From: DATLYT01 sp035574455
Lineage (GTDB): Bacteria; Bacteroidota; Ignavibacteria; UBA10030
Reading direction: 5' to 3'
NCBI GenBank assembly: GCA_035574455.1
Contig: DATLYT010000110.1
Span: 1-64,000 of the forward strand
DNA length: 64,000 bases
The stretch's first letter is position 1, and each line of letters begins with the position of its first letter. Below are positions 9,101-19,800 of this stretch, piece after piece. The translations under genes and the position numbers were made by a program. The notes beneath the pieces are model-generated. The model saw nothing but the letters and a program-made list of their open reading frames with translations. It had not been told where the DNA came from and did not search any database.

Positions 9101-11658
9101 ATGTACGTTCCGCCGTTGTTCACAGTGAACGTCGTCGCCGTGAACAGAGCCTGCGCCTCCAACGTCGCTCCACTATTGATAGTCACCGCCGATACCGTTG
9201 CCGAGGAGGTTAATGTCACAGTATGATTAATGACCACCGACTGATTGGAAAGGGGAACAGTAAGTTGATCCCAGGTCGAAGCATCGCTCCACAGACCGTT
9301 TTGGACAGACACGACAGTCGTTGACAACACGACGATCGTACTGCTGGTCGCAGACGCTAAAGTGCCCGAAGATGCAACGACGGTCCCGCTGCCGGTCGTA
9401 GCAGAGCTCAGATTAGTCCAAGACGCGACGCCAGAGCCAGCCGTCTGAGCTAAACCACCAGCATCGGTCGAGGCAAGCGTAAAAGTCGAAGAGGAAAGAG
9501 TAACCGTGCCTGCAAAGTCGAGGTCAATATTACCGTTCGCATCTTGAGCAGTCACTTCCACCGGACCGATGTTTTCTCCGACAAACTTTTGACTCTGGGG
9601 TTGTACGGTAAACACAAGCTTCGTCGCCAGAACATCGATGGCATTTTTTCCGCTTGCAGAAACAGCATCGGGAAACGAAGCAAATTGAGAGCTGACCGAT
9701 GAGTGAGCTGCCGTTACATCACTCGCCCGAACGGCAAAGCGGAAAGCCTGATTGTCTGAGCCTGCTGGTAATGGACTCTTGAGTGAGATTTTAAGAGTGA
9801 GAGTTGTCGAGCCATCATCCGGCACTGAAACGGACAAGCCGCTGAATGTAATCGACGTGGTCGAGATTGTTCCACTTGCACGATGGGTGCTTCCTTCAAA
9901 GAGGTCTGCTGAGAGGATAACGGCACTCCAACTCGCAACGGAGTTTCCCGAAGCCTGTGAAAACGTGATCGCCGTAAGCAACGTCGGAAGATTGTCGGTA
10001 TCAGCAGAGCCGCCGCCATCACGCACACTTATCTGCCACACCTGAACGCCCTGCGAGGTAGAGAGAGGTCCAGCGGTGTTTTCAAGAGACGAAATTGAAT
10101 TTGCTTCCGACGAAGGAATAGCGACAACGTCCGAACTTGCGGAGGCGATAACGTTGAAGGACGATGAGAGCGCTTGTGTCAACGTTCCGGAGGTCGCTCG
10201 AAGTCTCACGCCGTCTTCGACGGTATCGTAACGCAGATCCGTCCACGACGCGACGCCAGCCGTCGGCGAGCGCGTAAGGCCACTCACTGCCGAGAGCGTT
10301 CCCGTGCCTGTTTCGCGGCTAAGAGTAATATCGGTCGTGTAATCGTGATCGGTATTCTGGTTGGCGTCTTGAGCGGCAACGGCGACAGAGAAATCAGCAT
10401 TCAATGGAACCACCGATGGTGGGCTGATCGTAAAAGAAAGCTTCGTTGCAGTGACTTCAATCCGATTTTTGTCACCAGATACATCGCTTGTTTGTGCTGA
10501 AAACGAAGCAAATCCTGAACTCGTTCCTCCGCTTGCAGCTGACACGTCGCTGCTAGAAATCTGAAATTGGAGCTGCGAATTATCGGCGACAGTCGTTTTA
10601 AAAGTCAGGTACAGGTCAATCGTTTTCGAGCCGTCGTCCGGAGCTGTGACGCTCGTCCCCGAAAGCCCTGAGAAGACTAAACTGGTAGCACCGATGGCGG
10701 TTGCATCCGCGATCTTTGTAGACCCATCGAACAACGTCGCTTGACGGATGACTGTGGACCAGTCGGGAATACCATTGTATTCTCCTTGGGTGATCGTGAC
10801 AGCAGAGAGAATGGTCGGCAACTCATCGCCGTCCGCGCTCCCACCGCCGTCGCGAATGGTGAAGGACCAGACGCGTACGCCGTTGGACGTTTCATTGATG
10901 GTACTGGATGAGAAGCTCGCATAGTCAATGTTTAGCATCTCGTTATTTGCAGCTTGAATATCAGAAGATGCAGAAAAACCATCCGGCGTAAGAGAAAAAT
11001 CGTCGACGGCAAGACCGTCATCGGAGCCAGAAGCGTCGATGTCAATCCAACGTACCCAAAACGTAGCGCCGTGCGGTAGTGACATGCCAGAGATGGTTGA
11101 GTTCAATACAACTCGAAACGCAGAGGAATTCCCATCCCTCGAACCTGCTACTCCAGATGTATCCGGGGTTCCAAACGAGAGATCCGAAACGGAGGTCCAT
11201 GTCCCGGTAGTGAGACTCGATGCGTCGAAGCTGACCTCGAATCGAAGTGAATCGAAACGATTTCTCGTCCCTAACCTCCACAACTCACCAACATACGAAA
11301 TGGTAAGTGCCGTTATCGTTCCGTGTGTTATGTTGGTGAAGCTCACACCTATCGTCGGAATCAAACTATTACTTCGCAATCCCCCAAACGCTCGCTCTGT
11401 TGATCCACTCGCACCGAAACTGTAGGTATCCCCAGTTGTACTGCTGCCTGTTCCAGCCGTGTATGTCGTGTTCGCATTCGTGCCACTTTCACTAAAAGCC
11501 CAGCCTGTGGGAAGCGTGCTGGATGGACCTGAATTCGCGAGAGAATTGAAATCCTGATAGTAGGTTGTCCCCAGAGCTGTTAAACTGACCTGACTCAATC
11601 CCGTTGAAGAGAAAGTATAAATGAGCAAACCAAAGACAACGAACAGTGTTCGCCCCAT
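6151..11658 (-). CDS. Giant secreted T9SS cargo protein with Ig-like repeats
   Basis: An 1835-residue exported protein. It has an N-terminal signal peptide (about 1-22), then a jelly-roll-like region (about 25-230) with a VDDFSL motif. Two copies of a repeat follow, each with a core like RDGGGSAD and a start like NEMLNIDYASF or EANSISSLEN. A beta-solenoid-like stretch rich in Thr, Asn and Gly lies at about 780-1290. One Ig-like domain (about 1310-1415) is followed by three close copies of a Big_1/invasin-like domain, each with VTATASG-type strands and a TVLTLGN motif (about 1416-1740). The C-terminal about 90 residues (FTLFPNYPNPFNASTTIRF to RRLTVMK) are a T9SS type A sorting domain, so it is probably surface-attached or released. 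No catalytic domain is recognisable. It is followed by a 515-base gap from the neighbouring cargo gene and probably has its own promoter. Confidence 0.9.
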   Translation of the reverse strand: MGRTLFVVFGLLIYTFSSTGLSQVSLTALGTTYYQDFNSLANSGPSSTLPTGWAFSESGTNANTTYTAGTGSSTTGDTYSFGASGSTERAFGGLRSNSLIPTIGVSFTNITHGTITALTISYVGELWRLGTRNRFDSLRFEVSFDASSLTTGTWTSVSDLSFGTPDTSGVAGSRDGNSSAFRVVLNSTISGMSLPHGATFWVRWIDIDASGSDDGLAVDDFSLTPDGFSASSDIQAANNEMLNIDYASFSSSTINETSNGVRVWSFTIRDGGGSADGDELPTILSAVTITQGEYNGIPDWSTVIRQATLFDGSTKIADATAIGATSLVFSGLSGTSVTAPDDGSKTIDLYLTFKTTVADNSQLQFQISSSDVSAASGGTSSGFASFSAQTSDVSGDKNRIEVTATKLSFTISPPSVVPLNADFSVAVAAQDANQNTDHDYTTDITLSRETGTGTLSAVSGLTRSPTAGVASWTDLRYDTVEDGVRLRATSGTLTQALSSSFNVIASASSDVVAIPSSEANSISSLENTAGPLSTSQGVQVWQISVRDGGGSADTDNLPTLLTAITFSQASGNSVASWSAVILSADLFEGSTHRASGTISTTSITFSGLSVSVPDDGSTTLTLKISLKSPLPAGSDNQAFRFAVRASDVTAAHSSVSSQFASFPDAVSASGKNAIDVLATKLVFTVQPQSQKFVGENIGPVEVTAQDANGNIDLDFAGTVTLSSSTFTLASTDAGGLAQTAGSGVASWTNLSSATTGSGTVVASSGTLASATSSTIVVLSTTVVSVQNGLWSDASTWDQLTVPLSNQSVVINHTVTLTSSATVSAVTINSGATLEAQALFTATTFTVNNGGTYIHNANGSTSNGSSADFPGTTRILQPASTVVFKKWANGGTSPTALPSGISWGNVTIDIATLAGSWNQSGNLTTIQGNLTIITTGGTTREFRLVGSGALTMTIAGDLVIRGGILNVTNTASANSQVLNIGGNFVQTGGTFTHLNTTTPLTLNFTGNNKTFTQSAGTLTNTNINWNVGPGALLSLNSNLAVAASRTLTIHGTLVCGTRLISGAGSVTVANGGTLAVGSTNTTDALTGNITTTGALTLSTGSTVELNGSGAQFLGARTFKNLTVNNSVGVTLSGQVNVEGTLALLAGVVTTGAHTLTIASTGSVTRTNGYVVGNLARGVLPGSTTLSFDVGTNTRYTPALISFNTVVVGGTITVNVTTGAHPNIGNSGIRNSKRASVYWTVSNGGVQFDHSTLTLTHNGLITAGNPSDFILKRYNGQWLSPTLGPVTTTSVQATGITGFSDFVVGEPAPVKLAIVSVNGGNMPLAGSSFPVVVEARGENDAPLGVEASTAVLLRVHSGSGVLGGTVSGTIPAGSNSVTLSGVTYTVAESGVQLRVTRTDGDVLADATSAQFTVLPGTATQIMAVSGMNQSAMFGSTLLNPFVVRVADPLGNPVSAVPVLFTITQTPSGASGQSLSVTASPSDASGRVSTVLTLGNKVGSYTVTATATGITGTAVFNATAVAGPAAVLLMTSGNYQQAPILTTLPQPLVVTVLDASNNPVQGKEVSFGLSSAPFGQFGAGVSPASVLTDASGQARATLTVGSKVGVYTVAAYVAGLAGSPVQFSSTAVTGLPTSIVPTSGNNQTGTVGATLRSPFVVTVTDFGGNPLPGINVSFRITGYPHEATGQSLSVAGMATNANGQASTVLTLGNRAGVYAVTAFSPSMNASVVFSAIASPLSTVVTVEAPPVAFTLFPNYPNPFNASTTIRFGVPEESRVRLDLFNILGSQITTMLDDRFVAGTYAFTWSPQDVPSGVYMLRMTAHSATAGSVVVTRRLTVMK

Positions 11659-12173
11659 AGCAGTAATAACTGAAGATTGGTGGTAAAGATACTGGAGAAG
11701 AAAAAATTTATTCTGTTAAAATAACGAATGAGATTAAGTATTCTTCACGTAAAACGCAAGTGAAATACTGGCTCAGGGAGGGGATCTCGAACCACTCCTA
11801 ACTTACTGCAACCCCTCTCTTTGGCCAATCTGACGTTTGTTTTCAAGACGTGGCCGTGATGCGGGGAGAAAGTGAACCACCAACAGAACGAAAATTACCT
11901 AGCTTTTCACGAAACGGCCTACGAGAACCTTCTAGGGGACGTAAGGATTGAGAATTCTTCGAAACGATTGGAGGGTAATAAAGTGTGGTGGGAACCTCAA
12001 GAAACTACTCATCCCTTTTGAAGGAAGAAAGGGCAATGCAACAGCGATATCTTATTCCGAGAAAAAACTTAGAAGCCGTACCTGCAACGAAGGGAGAATT
12101 CTTTGAGCCATCATTCAACGCTTTTTGACTCACTCCGAACGTTAAACAAGCGATAAAATCAGCCCGGGGGTGA
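11659..12173. other. Intergenic region without recognisable gene
   Basis: A 515-base stretch between two T9SS cargo genes. I see no credible ORF, no tRNA and no convincing sigma70 promoter or strong hairpin. The A/T-rich part next to 11658 probably contains the promoter and leader of the downstream gene, but no hexamer pair stands out. Confidence 0.5.
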
Positions 12174-15100
12174 CTATTTCATCAGAACCACTTTGCGTGA
12201 CGCAACAAATCTTCTGCCCGATTCAATCACCACTGCCTCCATCCGCACGAGATAGACACCGCTCGCCTGGTGACTCGCAGCCCAGACTGTCCTATAGGAA
12301 CCCGGCCCAACCTGCTCATTGAGAAGTTTCTCGATCGTTCTGCCAAGAAGATTGACGATCTCGATCTTGACCGTACTCCTCACTGGCACACCAAACCCGA
12401 TCGTCGCTACAGGATTGAACGGGTTCGGAAACGGCTCTGTCAGAACAAACTCTGTGGGAACGCTGGCCAGCAACTGTTCAACCGCTGTCGGCGGTGTGAG
12501 ATCGATGGTGAAGGCATTCGGGAGCGTCGCCGTACCGCCACCGGGTGCATTGTTGGTAACGGAAACACTCACCGACCCGGCAGCGGCAGTCGGTGAAACG
12601 GTGATGTTTACCTGCATGCTGGTGAAACTCAACACCGTTTTTGAGTTGACAGTAATGCCGGTGGCAAAACTAGGTTCCGTCGCATCGGTAAAGAACCCGG
12701 TCCCTGTGAAGATCACATTCAGTACGCTCCCCCTTCCCGCGCGGTCAGGAGTGATGCTCGTTAGCGTCGGCACCGGATTCGTTACGGTGAACGCGTTGGA
12801 GAGCGTGGCAACTCCGCCTCCGGGACCGCTATTCGAGACAGAGACCGACCGTGGACCGGTCACAGCGTTCGTATCGATGCTCACCGTTGCTCTCATTTGC
12901 ACGCCGCTGAGGATATCCACTGCATGGATGTTGATGCCCGGGCCCAATCCCACAGAACTTATACCAGCGAGGAAATTCGTCCCGTTGAATAGAACCTGGG
13001 CACTTTCCCCACGCGAACCTGAGGTCGGAGCAATGCTGACCAATGTCGGTACAGGATTCAACACTGAAAACGCATTCGGCAATGAAGCGACTCCACCGCC
13101 CGGAGCTGGATTTGTTACAGTAACCGTAACCGGACCACCGGAGGCAGTCGAGTCAATCCGGATATGCACGCTCAACTGTACGGCGCTTACTACTATTAGC
13201 GAGTCAACCGTTATTCCTGCCCCAAAGCTGACGGCCAGTCCGGAGACGAACTTCGTTCCGGCAATCGTCACAGTCAGACTTTGACCTCTCGCACCATTGC
13301 TCGGGAGAACAGAAAGAATCGTGGGGATGGGGTTGCCCACCGTGAAGCTATTGACCAGCGTGGCCGTCCCGCCCCCCGGGGCAGCATTGATGACGGAAAC
13401 ACTATGGGCTCCTAACGCTGCGGTTATGCTAATCCTGGCCCAGACGGTGAGTTGTGTCGGACTTGTTACTCTAACAGAATCCACCGTAACATCCGCGCCA
13501 AAGCTTACCGCAGTGACACCTCCCACAAATCCGGTTCCGGTAATAGTAATGGCAAGGGTATCGCCGCGGGAGCCGCTATTCGGCGAGATGGTCGTGGCTG
13601 TGGGGAGTGCATGAACTGTTGTAAAGCTGAACGGAGCGGAGAATCCACTGAATCCCGACGCATTGGAAGCCCCAACGCGCCAAGAGTACTGTGTGCTAAA
13701 GTTTAATCCCGCCACGGCAAATGCGGTCGTTGCGATGTCCGACTGGTCAAGAAACAGCGTGGAAAAGTCGCTTTGCGTCGAGACCTGAAGCCGATAGGAC
13801 GTCGCTCCCTCAGAGGCAACCCAACCGAGGATTGTGTTGACAGGAATCCCCGTCGCTCCATTAGCAGGAACACTGAGGGTTGGTACAGCCGGCGGAGGGG
13901 GTGGCTGTGCCGTGGTCGTGAAACTTCGCACGGTTGAGAAGGGACTGGTTTCACTTCCCTTCGACGCACTTACGCGCCAATAGTAGACCGTACTAAATAC
14001 TAATCCTGAGGCGGCATGGGAAGTGGCAATGATCCCAGCCTGATTCACCACAAACGTGGAAAAATCCGACACCAACGACAGTTGGAAGGTATACGATGTT
14101 GCCCCGGTCGCAGCAGTCCAGCTGAAGGTAGGAGCGGTTGAGACATTCATGGCACCGTCGACGGGCGACAGCAACTGCGGTGCGGCGAGGACGGTGGTGA
14201 CTGTACGATAGACGGAGAATGCACTGCTTCCTCCCACATTGATCGCGCTCACACGCCAGACGTACTGCGTCCCGTTCGCGAGCGTGGGCGTCGTCAAGGA
14301 CGTATCGGCAACATTACTCTGGTCGATCACGAGGACGGAAAAACTTGTGTCGGTAGAAACCTGCACCCGATACGAGGTTGCACGACTTGCGGTGAGCCAA
14401 CGCAACGTGGGGGTAACCGAGACTCCGGTCGCTCCATCGGCAGGAGACTCGAGCGCGGGGATCGCGGGAGCTGCAACCACCGTCCGAAACATGCGTGGTG
14501 CTGAGAAGGGACCTGTTCCTCCTGTGTTTCGTGCACTCGCACGCCAGTAATAGACCGTATCGTTAAGTAGTCCTGACACGGAATAGGATGTGGAGGCAAT
14601 ACCGCTCTGGTCAAGCACAAGCGACGTAAAGTCAATTGATAGAGAGAGCTGGAGAGTATAGTCCGTCGCTCCCGGTGTGGCGTTCCAACTCAACGTTGGA
14701 CTGACCGGGACATTCGCGGCACTATCGACCGGCATGATCAGTGACGGGGCAACGGGCGGTGCAATAACCGTGGTGAAGCCTCTCGGCGGTGAGAACGCGC
14801 TGGAGCCGCCGGCGTTGGAAGCGGCTACACGCCAGTAGTAGAGCGTGCTATTGCTGAGCCCTGTGACATTCAAACTCGTGCCGACAATTCCTGTCGAATC
14901 TACCATCAACGTGTCAAACAGAGCGTTCTTCGACACTTGCAGACGGTAGTGTGTTGCCGTGGCTGAGACATTCCAACTAAGCGTCGGATTGATGGGGACA
15001 TCCACCGCCCCGTCAAGCGGCGAGAGCAAGGTTGGAATGGGCGGTACGAGGTTACCGATCGACAATCGTCCATGTAGAAATGTCGCTGTCGGCGTGGAGG

Positions 15101-16814
15101 GACCTGGCTCGTTGAACCGGAAGAAGACGAAATTCAGATTGCTCGACTGTCCTATGGTCGCAGTCGGAGCCGGCCGGAATCGGAGTTTGGCGAGCACACC
15201 GCTGCCGGCAAGTGCAGTGGAACCAGCGGAAGCAATCCGGAGTGTGTCCAACGTATCCTTGACCGAGACCGTATAGCCTGAGCTCATTGTCGATGCAAGA
15301 ACCACGTCCGAGAACAAGACAACCGACCTGTTGTACGTTATTCTGAGCTCGTACGAGAGCACCCCCAGTCCCGTCACATTCTCGGTAAACAGTGGAACGT
15401 CGAGGGAATCTGCCGGCCCGACGAGTGTATCGGGCAGACTGACCCGAATATCGTTGACGACAATGGAGCCCGTCGTGGCCGAAAAACTAAAAGAATCGAC
15501 AACCCTGACGTTCGTCGTCCCTCGAGCCAATGCCGTCAGCAATCCGGTCGACGGATTGATGGAGGCAACCGCGGGGTTCGTTGACGACCAGGTATAGGCC
15601 GGTGTGCCTCCGCTCGTGACGTTGAAGCGGAGAGTATCGCCGCGAGTCAGAATCGCCGTATTGGGAGCAATGACCACCGTCGGTGCGGCAAGCGGGAAAA
15701 ACGTTCCATTAACGGTAGTGGCATTAATCGATTCATTGAACAGCACATTGGAGAACGCGACTGTGGTGGAGCCGGATGCCGTCGCACCCACTCGGAATCG
15801 TACATAGACAAGGACGCCGCTCCCACTCAACGGCTGTGTTCCCGCCAGAGCAATATCGATCCGCCCACTACTTGCTTGAAACGACGGCGCAGACCAGGTA
15901 GAGGTCGCGCTGCCCGCCGTCATGACATCAATCGCCTGGAGCAGATTGGCGTTATAGGTTAGGGAAAATTGACCCGCAATGATCCCTAGGCCGGTTACAT
16001 CTGACATGTAGATCGGAAGGTTAAATTCCAACGTTTGGGTAAACGAGGTGTCGCGAACCATCAGCGTCAGGCTTCGCAGGAGTGCAGAGTTGATCGGAAA
16101 GAGGTTTGTCGAATCGGCAAGACCCCGTGCGTCGTTAACAAAAACCTTGAGCTGCCCCACGCCCACTGCGCGGAGTTTTCCGTTCTGGTCGATCGTTGCC
16201 ACGGAAGGATTCGACGACGTCCACGACAGAGGAAGCTGCTGGTCGCCGTTCACACTGAACTGCAACGAGTCGCCCACCACGAGTGTCGTAGGAGGATTCT
16301 TCGGAGAGACCGCGATATTGAGATACCGGAAATAGCCATTGTCGATGCTTGCTGTGGGATTGCCCTCGTTCAGGATTGCCGAGGGGATTTTGATCGAATC
16401 GGTAAGTGCCGAGGGGTTCTGCAAGCCCGCAACTTTGAGGTAGACCAGCACTCCGCTACCCGTAATGAGCGAGCTGGATGCAAAGGCGAGCCGGCGCGTG
16501 GTCGTGTTGTAGAGAACGCTGACCGAACCCTGATTGAGGAGCGATCCTCCAATCTCAATGCCATAGACGTTAAGCACACCGGCATTGAACGAGAGTGTGA
16601 ACTGTCCGGAATAGATACTGTCCGTTGTTGCGATCGACGATACCCGAATGGGGATGAGCAGCGTATCCCCCTTCTTCGCCGTCGTATCGGGAATGGTGAA
16701 CTGAATGATTCCCGAGGGCAGCGACGAAGCGGTCGACGCGACTGCGCCGAGCAACAGGAAGCCGATGGCGAAGGAGCGGCAAAGTCGTCTAAGCGTCATG
16801 GTGTTCTTATTCAT
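12174..16814 (-). CDS. Secreted T9SS protein with three cohesin-like, five FN3 and four IPT/TIG-like domains
   Basis: About 1546 residues from the ATG at 16812-16814; a longer frame would need TTG. After a signal peptide (LGAVASTASS) come three cohesin-like modules (about 35-165, 250-380 and 455-590) with the typical LTYNANLL and SGSGVLVYLK strands. Two BIG_2-like domains lie between them (SWTSSNPSVATID and TWSSTNPAVASIN). Five FN3-like repeats follow (about 590-1065), each starting like PSPxDGATxV and ending YYWRVxAxN. Four IPT/TIG-like repeats come next (about 1070-1455), each starting PTxxSIxPxSGxRG. The C-terminal T9SS type A sorting domain has EPFPNPFNP and ends RKVVLMK. It starts 67 bases after the stop of a dockerin-bearing protein, which suggests that the two form a complex on the cell surface. 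It is purely a binding or structural protein by domain content. Confidence 0.9.
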   Translation of the reverse strand: MNKNTMTLRRLCRSFAIGFLLLGAVASTASSLPSGIIQFTIPDTTAKKGDTLLIPIRVSSIATTDSIYSGQFTLSFNAGVLNVYGIEIGGSLLNQGSVSVLYNTTTRRLAFASSSLITGSGVLVYLKVAGLQNPSALTDSIKIPSAILNEGNPTASIDNGYFRYLNIAVSPKNPPTTLVVGDSLQFSVNGDQQLPLSWTSSNPSVATIDQNGKLRAVGVGQLKVFVNDARGLADSTNLFPINSALLRSLTLMVRDTSFTQTLEFNLPIYMSDVTGLGIIAGQFSLTYNANLLQAIDVMTAGSATSTWSAPSFQASSGRIDIALAGTQPLSGSGVLVYVRFRVGATASGSTTVAFSNVLFNESINATTVNGTFFPLAAPTVVIAPNTAILTRGDTLRFNVTSGGTPAYTWSSTNPAVASINPSTGLLTALARGTTNVRVVDSFSFSATTGSIVVNDIRVSLPDTLVGPADSLDVPLFTENVTGLGVLSYELRITYNRSVVLFSDVVLASTMSSGYTVSVKDTLDTLRIASAGSTALAGSGVLAKLRFRPAPTATIGQSSNLNFVFFRFNEPGPSTPTATFLHGRLSIGNLVPPIPTLLSPLDGAVDVPINPTLSWNVSATATHYRLQVSKNALFDTLMVDSTGIVGTSLNVTGLSNSTLYYWRVAASNAGGSSAFSPPRGFTTVIAPPVAPSLIMPVDSAANVPVSPTLSWNATPGATDYTLQLSLSIDFTSLVLDQSGIASTSYSVSGLLNDTVYYWRASARNTGGTGPFSAPRMFRTVVAAPAIPALESPADGATGVSVTPTLRWLTASRATSYRVQVSTDTSFSVLVIDQSNVADTSLTTPTLANGTQYVWRVSAINVGGSSAFSVYRTVTTVLAAPQLLSPVDGAMNVSTAPTFSWTAATGATSYTFQLSLVSDFSTFVVNQAGIIATSHAASGLVFSTVYYWRVSASKGSETSPFSTVRSFTTTAQPPPPPAVPTLSVPANGATGIPVNTILGWVASEGATSYRLQVSTQSDFSTLFLDQSDIATTAFAVAGLNFSTQYSWRVGASNASGFSGFSAPFSFTTVHALPTATTISPNSGSRGDTLAITITGTGFVGGVTAVSFGADVTVDSVRVTSPTQLTVWARISITAALGAHSVSVINAAPGGGTATLVNSFTVGNPIPTILSVLPSNGARGQSLTVTIAGTKFVSGLAVSFGAGITVDSLIVVSAVQLSVHIRIDSTASGGPVTVTVTNPAPGGGVASLPNAFSVLNPVPTLVSIAPTSGSRGESAQVLFNGTNFLAGISSVGLGPGINIHAVDILSGVQMRATVSIDTNAVTGPRSVSVSNSGPGGGVATLSNAFTVTNPVPTLTSITPDRAGRGSVLNVIFTGTGFFTDATEPSFATGITVNSKTVLSFTSMQVNITVSPTAAAGSVSVSVTNNAPGGGTATLPNAFTIDLTPPTAVEQLLASVPTEFVLTEPFPNPFNPVATIGFGVPVRSTVKIEIVNLLGRTIEKLLNEQVGPGSYRTVWAASHQASGVYLVRMEAVVIESGRRFVASRKVVLMK

Positions 16815-16881
16815 CGTCAAATGAAGCAAACGGTAATCCTCGTGCAGTTTTGAGAACGCGACCGAGTCACACGAGGGCTTG

Positions 16882-19800
16882 CTACTTCACCAAGATCATC
16901 TTCTTCGATGCTGCGTATGTCCATCGATCATCGGCTACTGCATCGATGCGATAGAAGTAGACACCGCTGGAGACTGCATGGCCTGCTGCATTCCTGCCAT
17001 CCCAGTTGACCCGGTAGACGCCCGCCGGCTGTTCAGAAGCGACGAGGGTCTGAATCTGCTGTCCCAACATATCGTACACTCGCAGCGTGACACGACTCTG
17101 GACGGGCAGATGGTACTCCAGCGTCGTGCTAGGGTTGAACGGATTGGGATAATTCTGCAGCAGCTCGAACGTCGTCGGAATCTCTCTCCGTTGCTCCACG
17201 TTGACGACCACCGGCCCTGTTTGCGACGTGAGGTTCGTTTCATTCAACAAGAACCTGGTGAAGGTCAAGGAGAAGGCCGGCGCCTGTTGCTTCACCTTGA
17301 ATACGATGGTCACCAAATCGCCTTCGTTGCTTGTCGGGACGGTTCCCGCCAAAGCGACTCGTGCAACGAGGGACTGGAAGTTATGGAAAAGCATCATGCT
17401 ATCCGACAAGACAGTTTTCCGAACCTCAACAGGAGCGAGCTGTGTAGAGTCATAGGCAAGATGGATTTCCGTCGAATAGATCGGTATGGACCCATCCACG
17501 CGAAGTGTCAGATGGAGTTCATCAGCGACAGGCCGTGCGGTTCGGAATTCAAACGCCGCGGTTGTCTCGTTGCCGACAAGTTTTCCAGCCGGGAAGCCCG
17601 TAATTAAGCCAACCACGTAGCGCAGAATCAACGAGGCATCGAACGCCGTGACCGTGCCATCGCCACTAACATCGGCGGCGATCGTCTGTGACGGGCTGAG
17701 GGTATACAAACTAACGACGGACTGCAAGACCAGGGCGGCATCGAACGCCGAGATCGTCCCGTTCTGGCTGACATCCCCAATGAGAATACCCGAACGCGCG
17801 GTCAGGAATGGGCGGTACGTCACGGCACCGGGATTCAAGAGAATGCGATTCCCTGTGCCGGTCAGATTTTGGTCTGTACCCTGATTCACAAACGGACCGC
17901 TTGCAGCGCCCCAATAGTTGTTGATCGCGTCAATGGTAATGTTGGTGTTATTGTTGAACCCATAGGTACTGTTGTCCCGAATGTTGTTGAACCGCAGGAC
18001 GGGATTCGACGACCCCTGGGTCAGAATCCCTGTGGGGTTGTTGTGAATCTCATTCGCAGAGAGAGCCGGGGATGAGTTCAGGAGGTACAGACCGTAGTTA
18101 CTGCTGAATGAAGAGCCACTAGAATCGATCGGCGCCGTCGTACCGTCGAGGCGGATATTGCCGTTGCCCGTACGACCGCCGTAGCGCACGATCGTGTTAA
18201 AGATGTGGGTTGCATTGTTCGAAGCGCCGTTGAGATAGAGCATATCCCAATCCGCCGGGCCCGGAACGGTGGCGTTGGCGTCCCCGTTCGTATCTCCACC
18301 AAACGAATCATCTTTCCACGACGTGAAAACAATCTTGCTTGCGGAGGTCCCTTCGGATTTGAGAACACCATCCACGCGGAATCTGCCGTCCCCACCTGCT
18401 GCGCCTCCTACATATTCCCGTGGGAATTTGATCACGGTCCCCGGCGCAATCGTGAGGGTCGCTCCATTGGGGACAAAGAGACCCCCACGCACAGCCACGA
18501 CCTTGGATGTATACCCCGGCGGGAAGGACGCACCCAACAGCCCGAACACCGTTTCCTCCGTCACGAGTACATCGTTGTACGTATTCCCCGAGATCAAGAC
18601 ATTCTGGTACACGTTGCCGTTTGCCGTGCCCGTGCCTGCTAACGAGATTTGCCCCACCGCGCCGATCGCATACCGGTTTCCTGTAATCGAATCATCCACC
18701 ACATAGGCACGGGAGGAGAAAAGTCCGGTTATCACATTATTGCGGATCTTCGTATCGGCGACAATCAACAGCGTATCGATGGCGTCGTTCCGGGCGACCA
18801 GATAGAGACCGTGACCGTTATTGTTACTCACGAGATTGCTAATGACAGAGAAGGGAACCGTATTGTTTTCGACGTAGACCCCCGTTCCGTTATTCCCCAC
18901 GATTTCGCAATTCGTCATGACTGCGATCTTTGCCTGGCCTTCTACCCAGAGCCCGTACGCCCCCGCGGTTCTGCCGTTGTAGAGGAGCTTGGAATGCCGC
19001 AGCGTGATGTTCGTGCTGACACGGTCGTACGCGCGAATTCCATGCGTATTACTGCTGTCAACCGTTGTGCTGTCAATCGTGATCGGCGTATTGTCGATGA
19101 CAATCCCAGCCGCCATCGAGCGACGGACGAGGTTGTTCGAGAAAACCATCGAACCGTGGTTCCGGTAGATGTAGACGGTCTGTACATTATCACGACCCCC
19201 ATACCGAAATTGACAATGACGAATGCGTGAATTTTCGCTTCCGTCCCGGAACGCGAGGTAATACCAGTCTCCCGGCGCCGGCGGAACGTAATCGTTCACC
19301 GCTGTCGTCTTCCCACCTGCCGTACTATCCCGCCACGATGTAAAGATGATCGGGTTGCCAGGAGTCCCTTCTGCTTTGAGCGTACCGTAGAGATCGAACG
19401 TCTGCCAATTGTTCGTTGGAATCTGCTGGAACTTCATAATTACACCGGGCTCTATGACCAGTGTCGTACCGTTGCTGACCTGAATATCATAGATGGCAAC
19501 GTACGTTCTCGAAGTGATCGCGGCAGGGAATCGTACGGAAAGAGTATCAGAGATCGGTCCATCCCAAACAGCAATTGCATTGTTGTAGGTGTTGCCGCTG
19601 ATAACGTTTCCATCGTTTCCGTTGTTGTCGGTATAGATATTTCCCAGACGGCGCCAAACCGCAAGCGGATAGCGATTGCGTTGGATGGCGTTGTCGATGA
19701 AGCGCGCGCGGCTGCTGAGAACTCCTTCTCCGGAATGGTCGGAGACAGTATTGCCGATGTAGTTGAGGTCGGTTGCAATGACCGTGGAGTTGTTATAGAT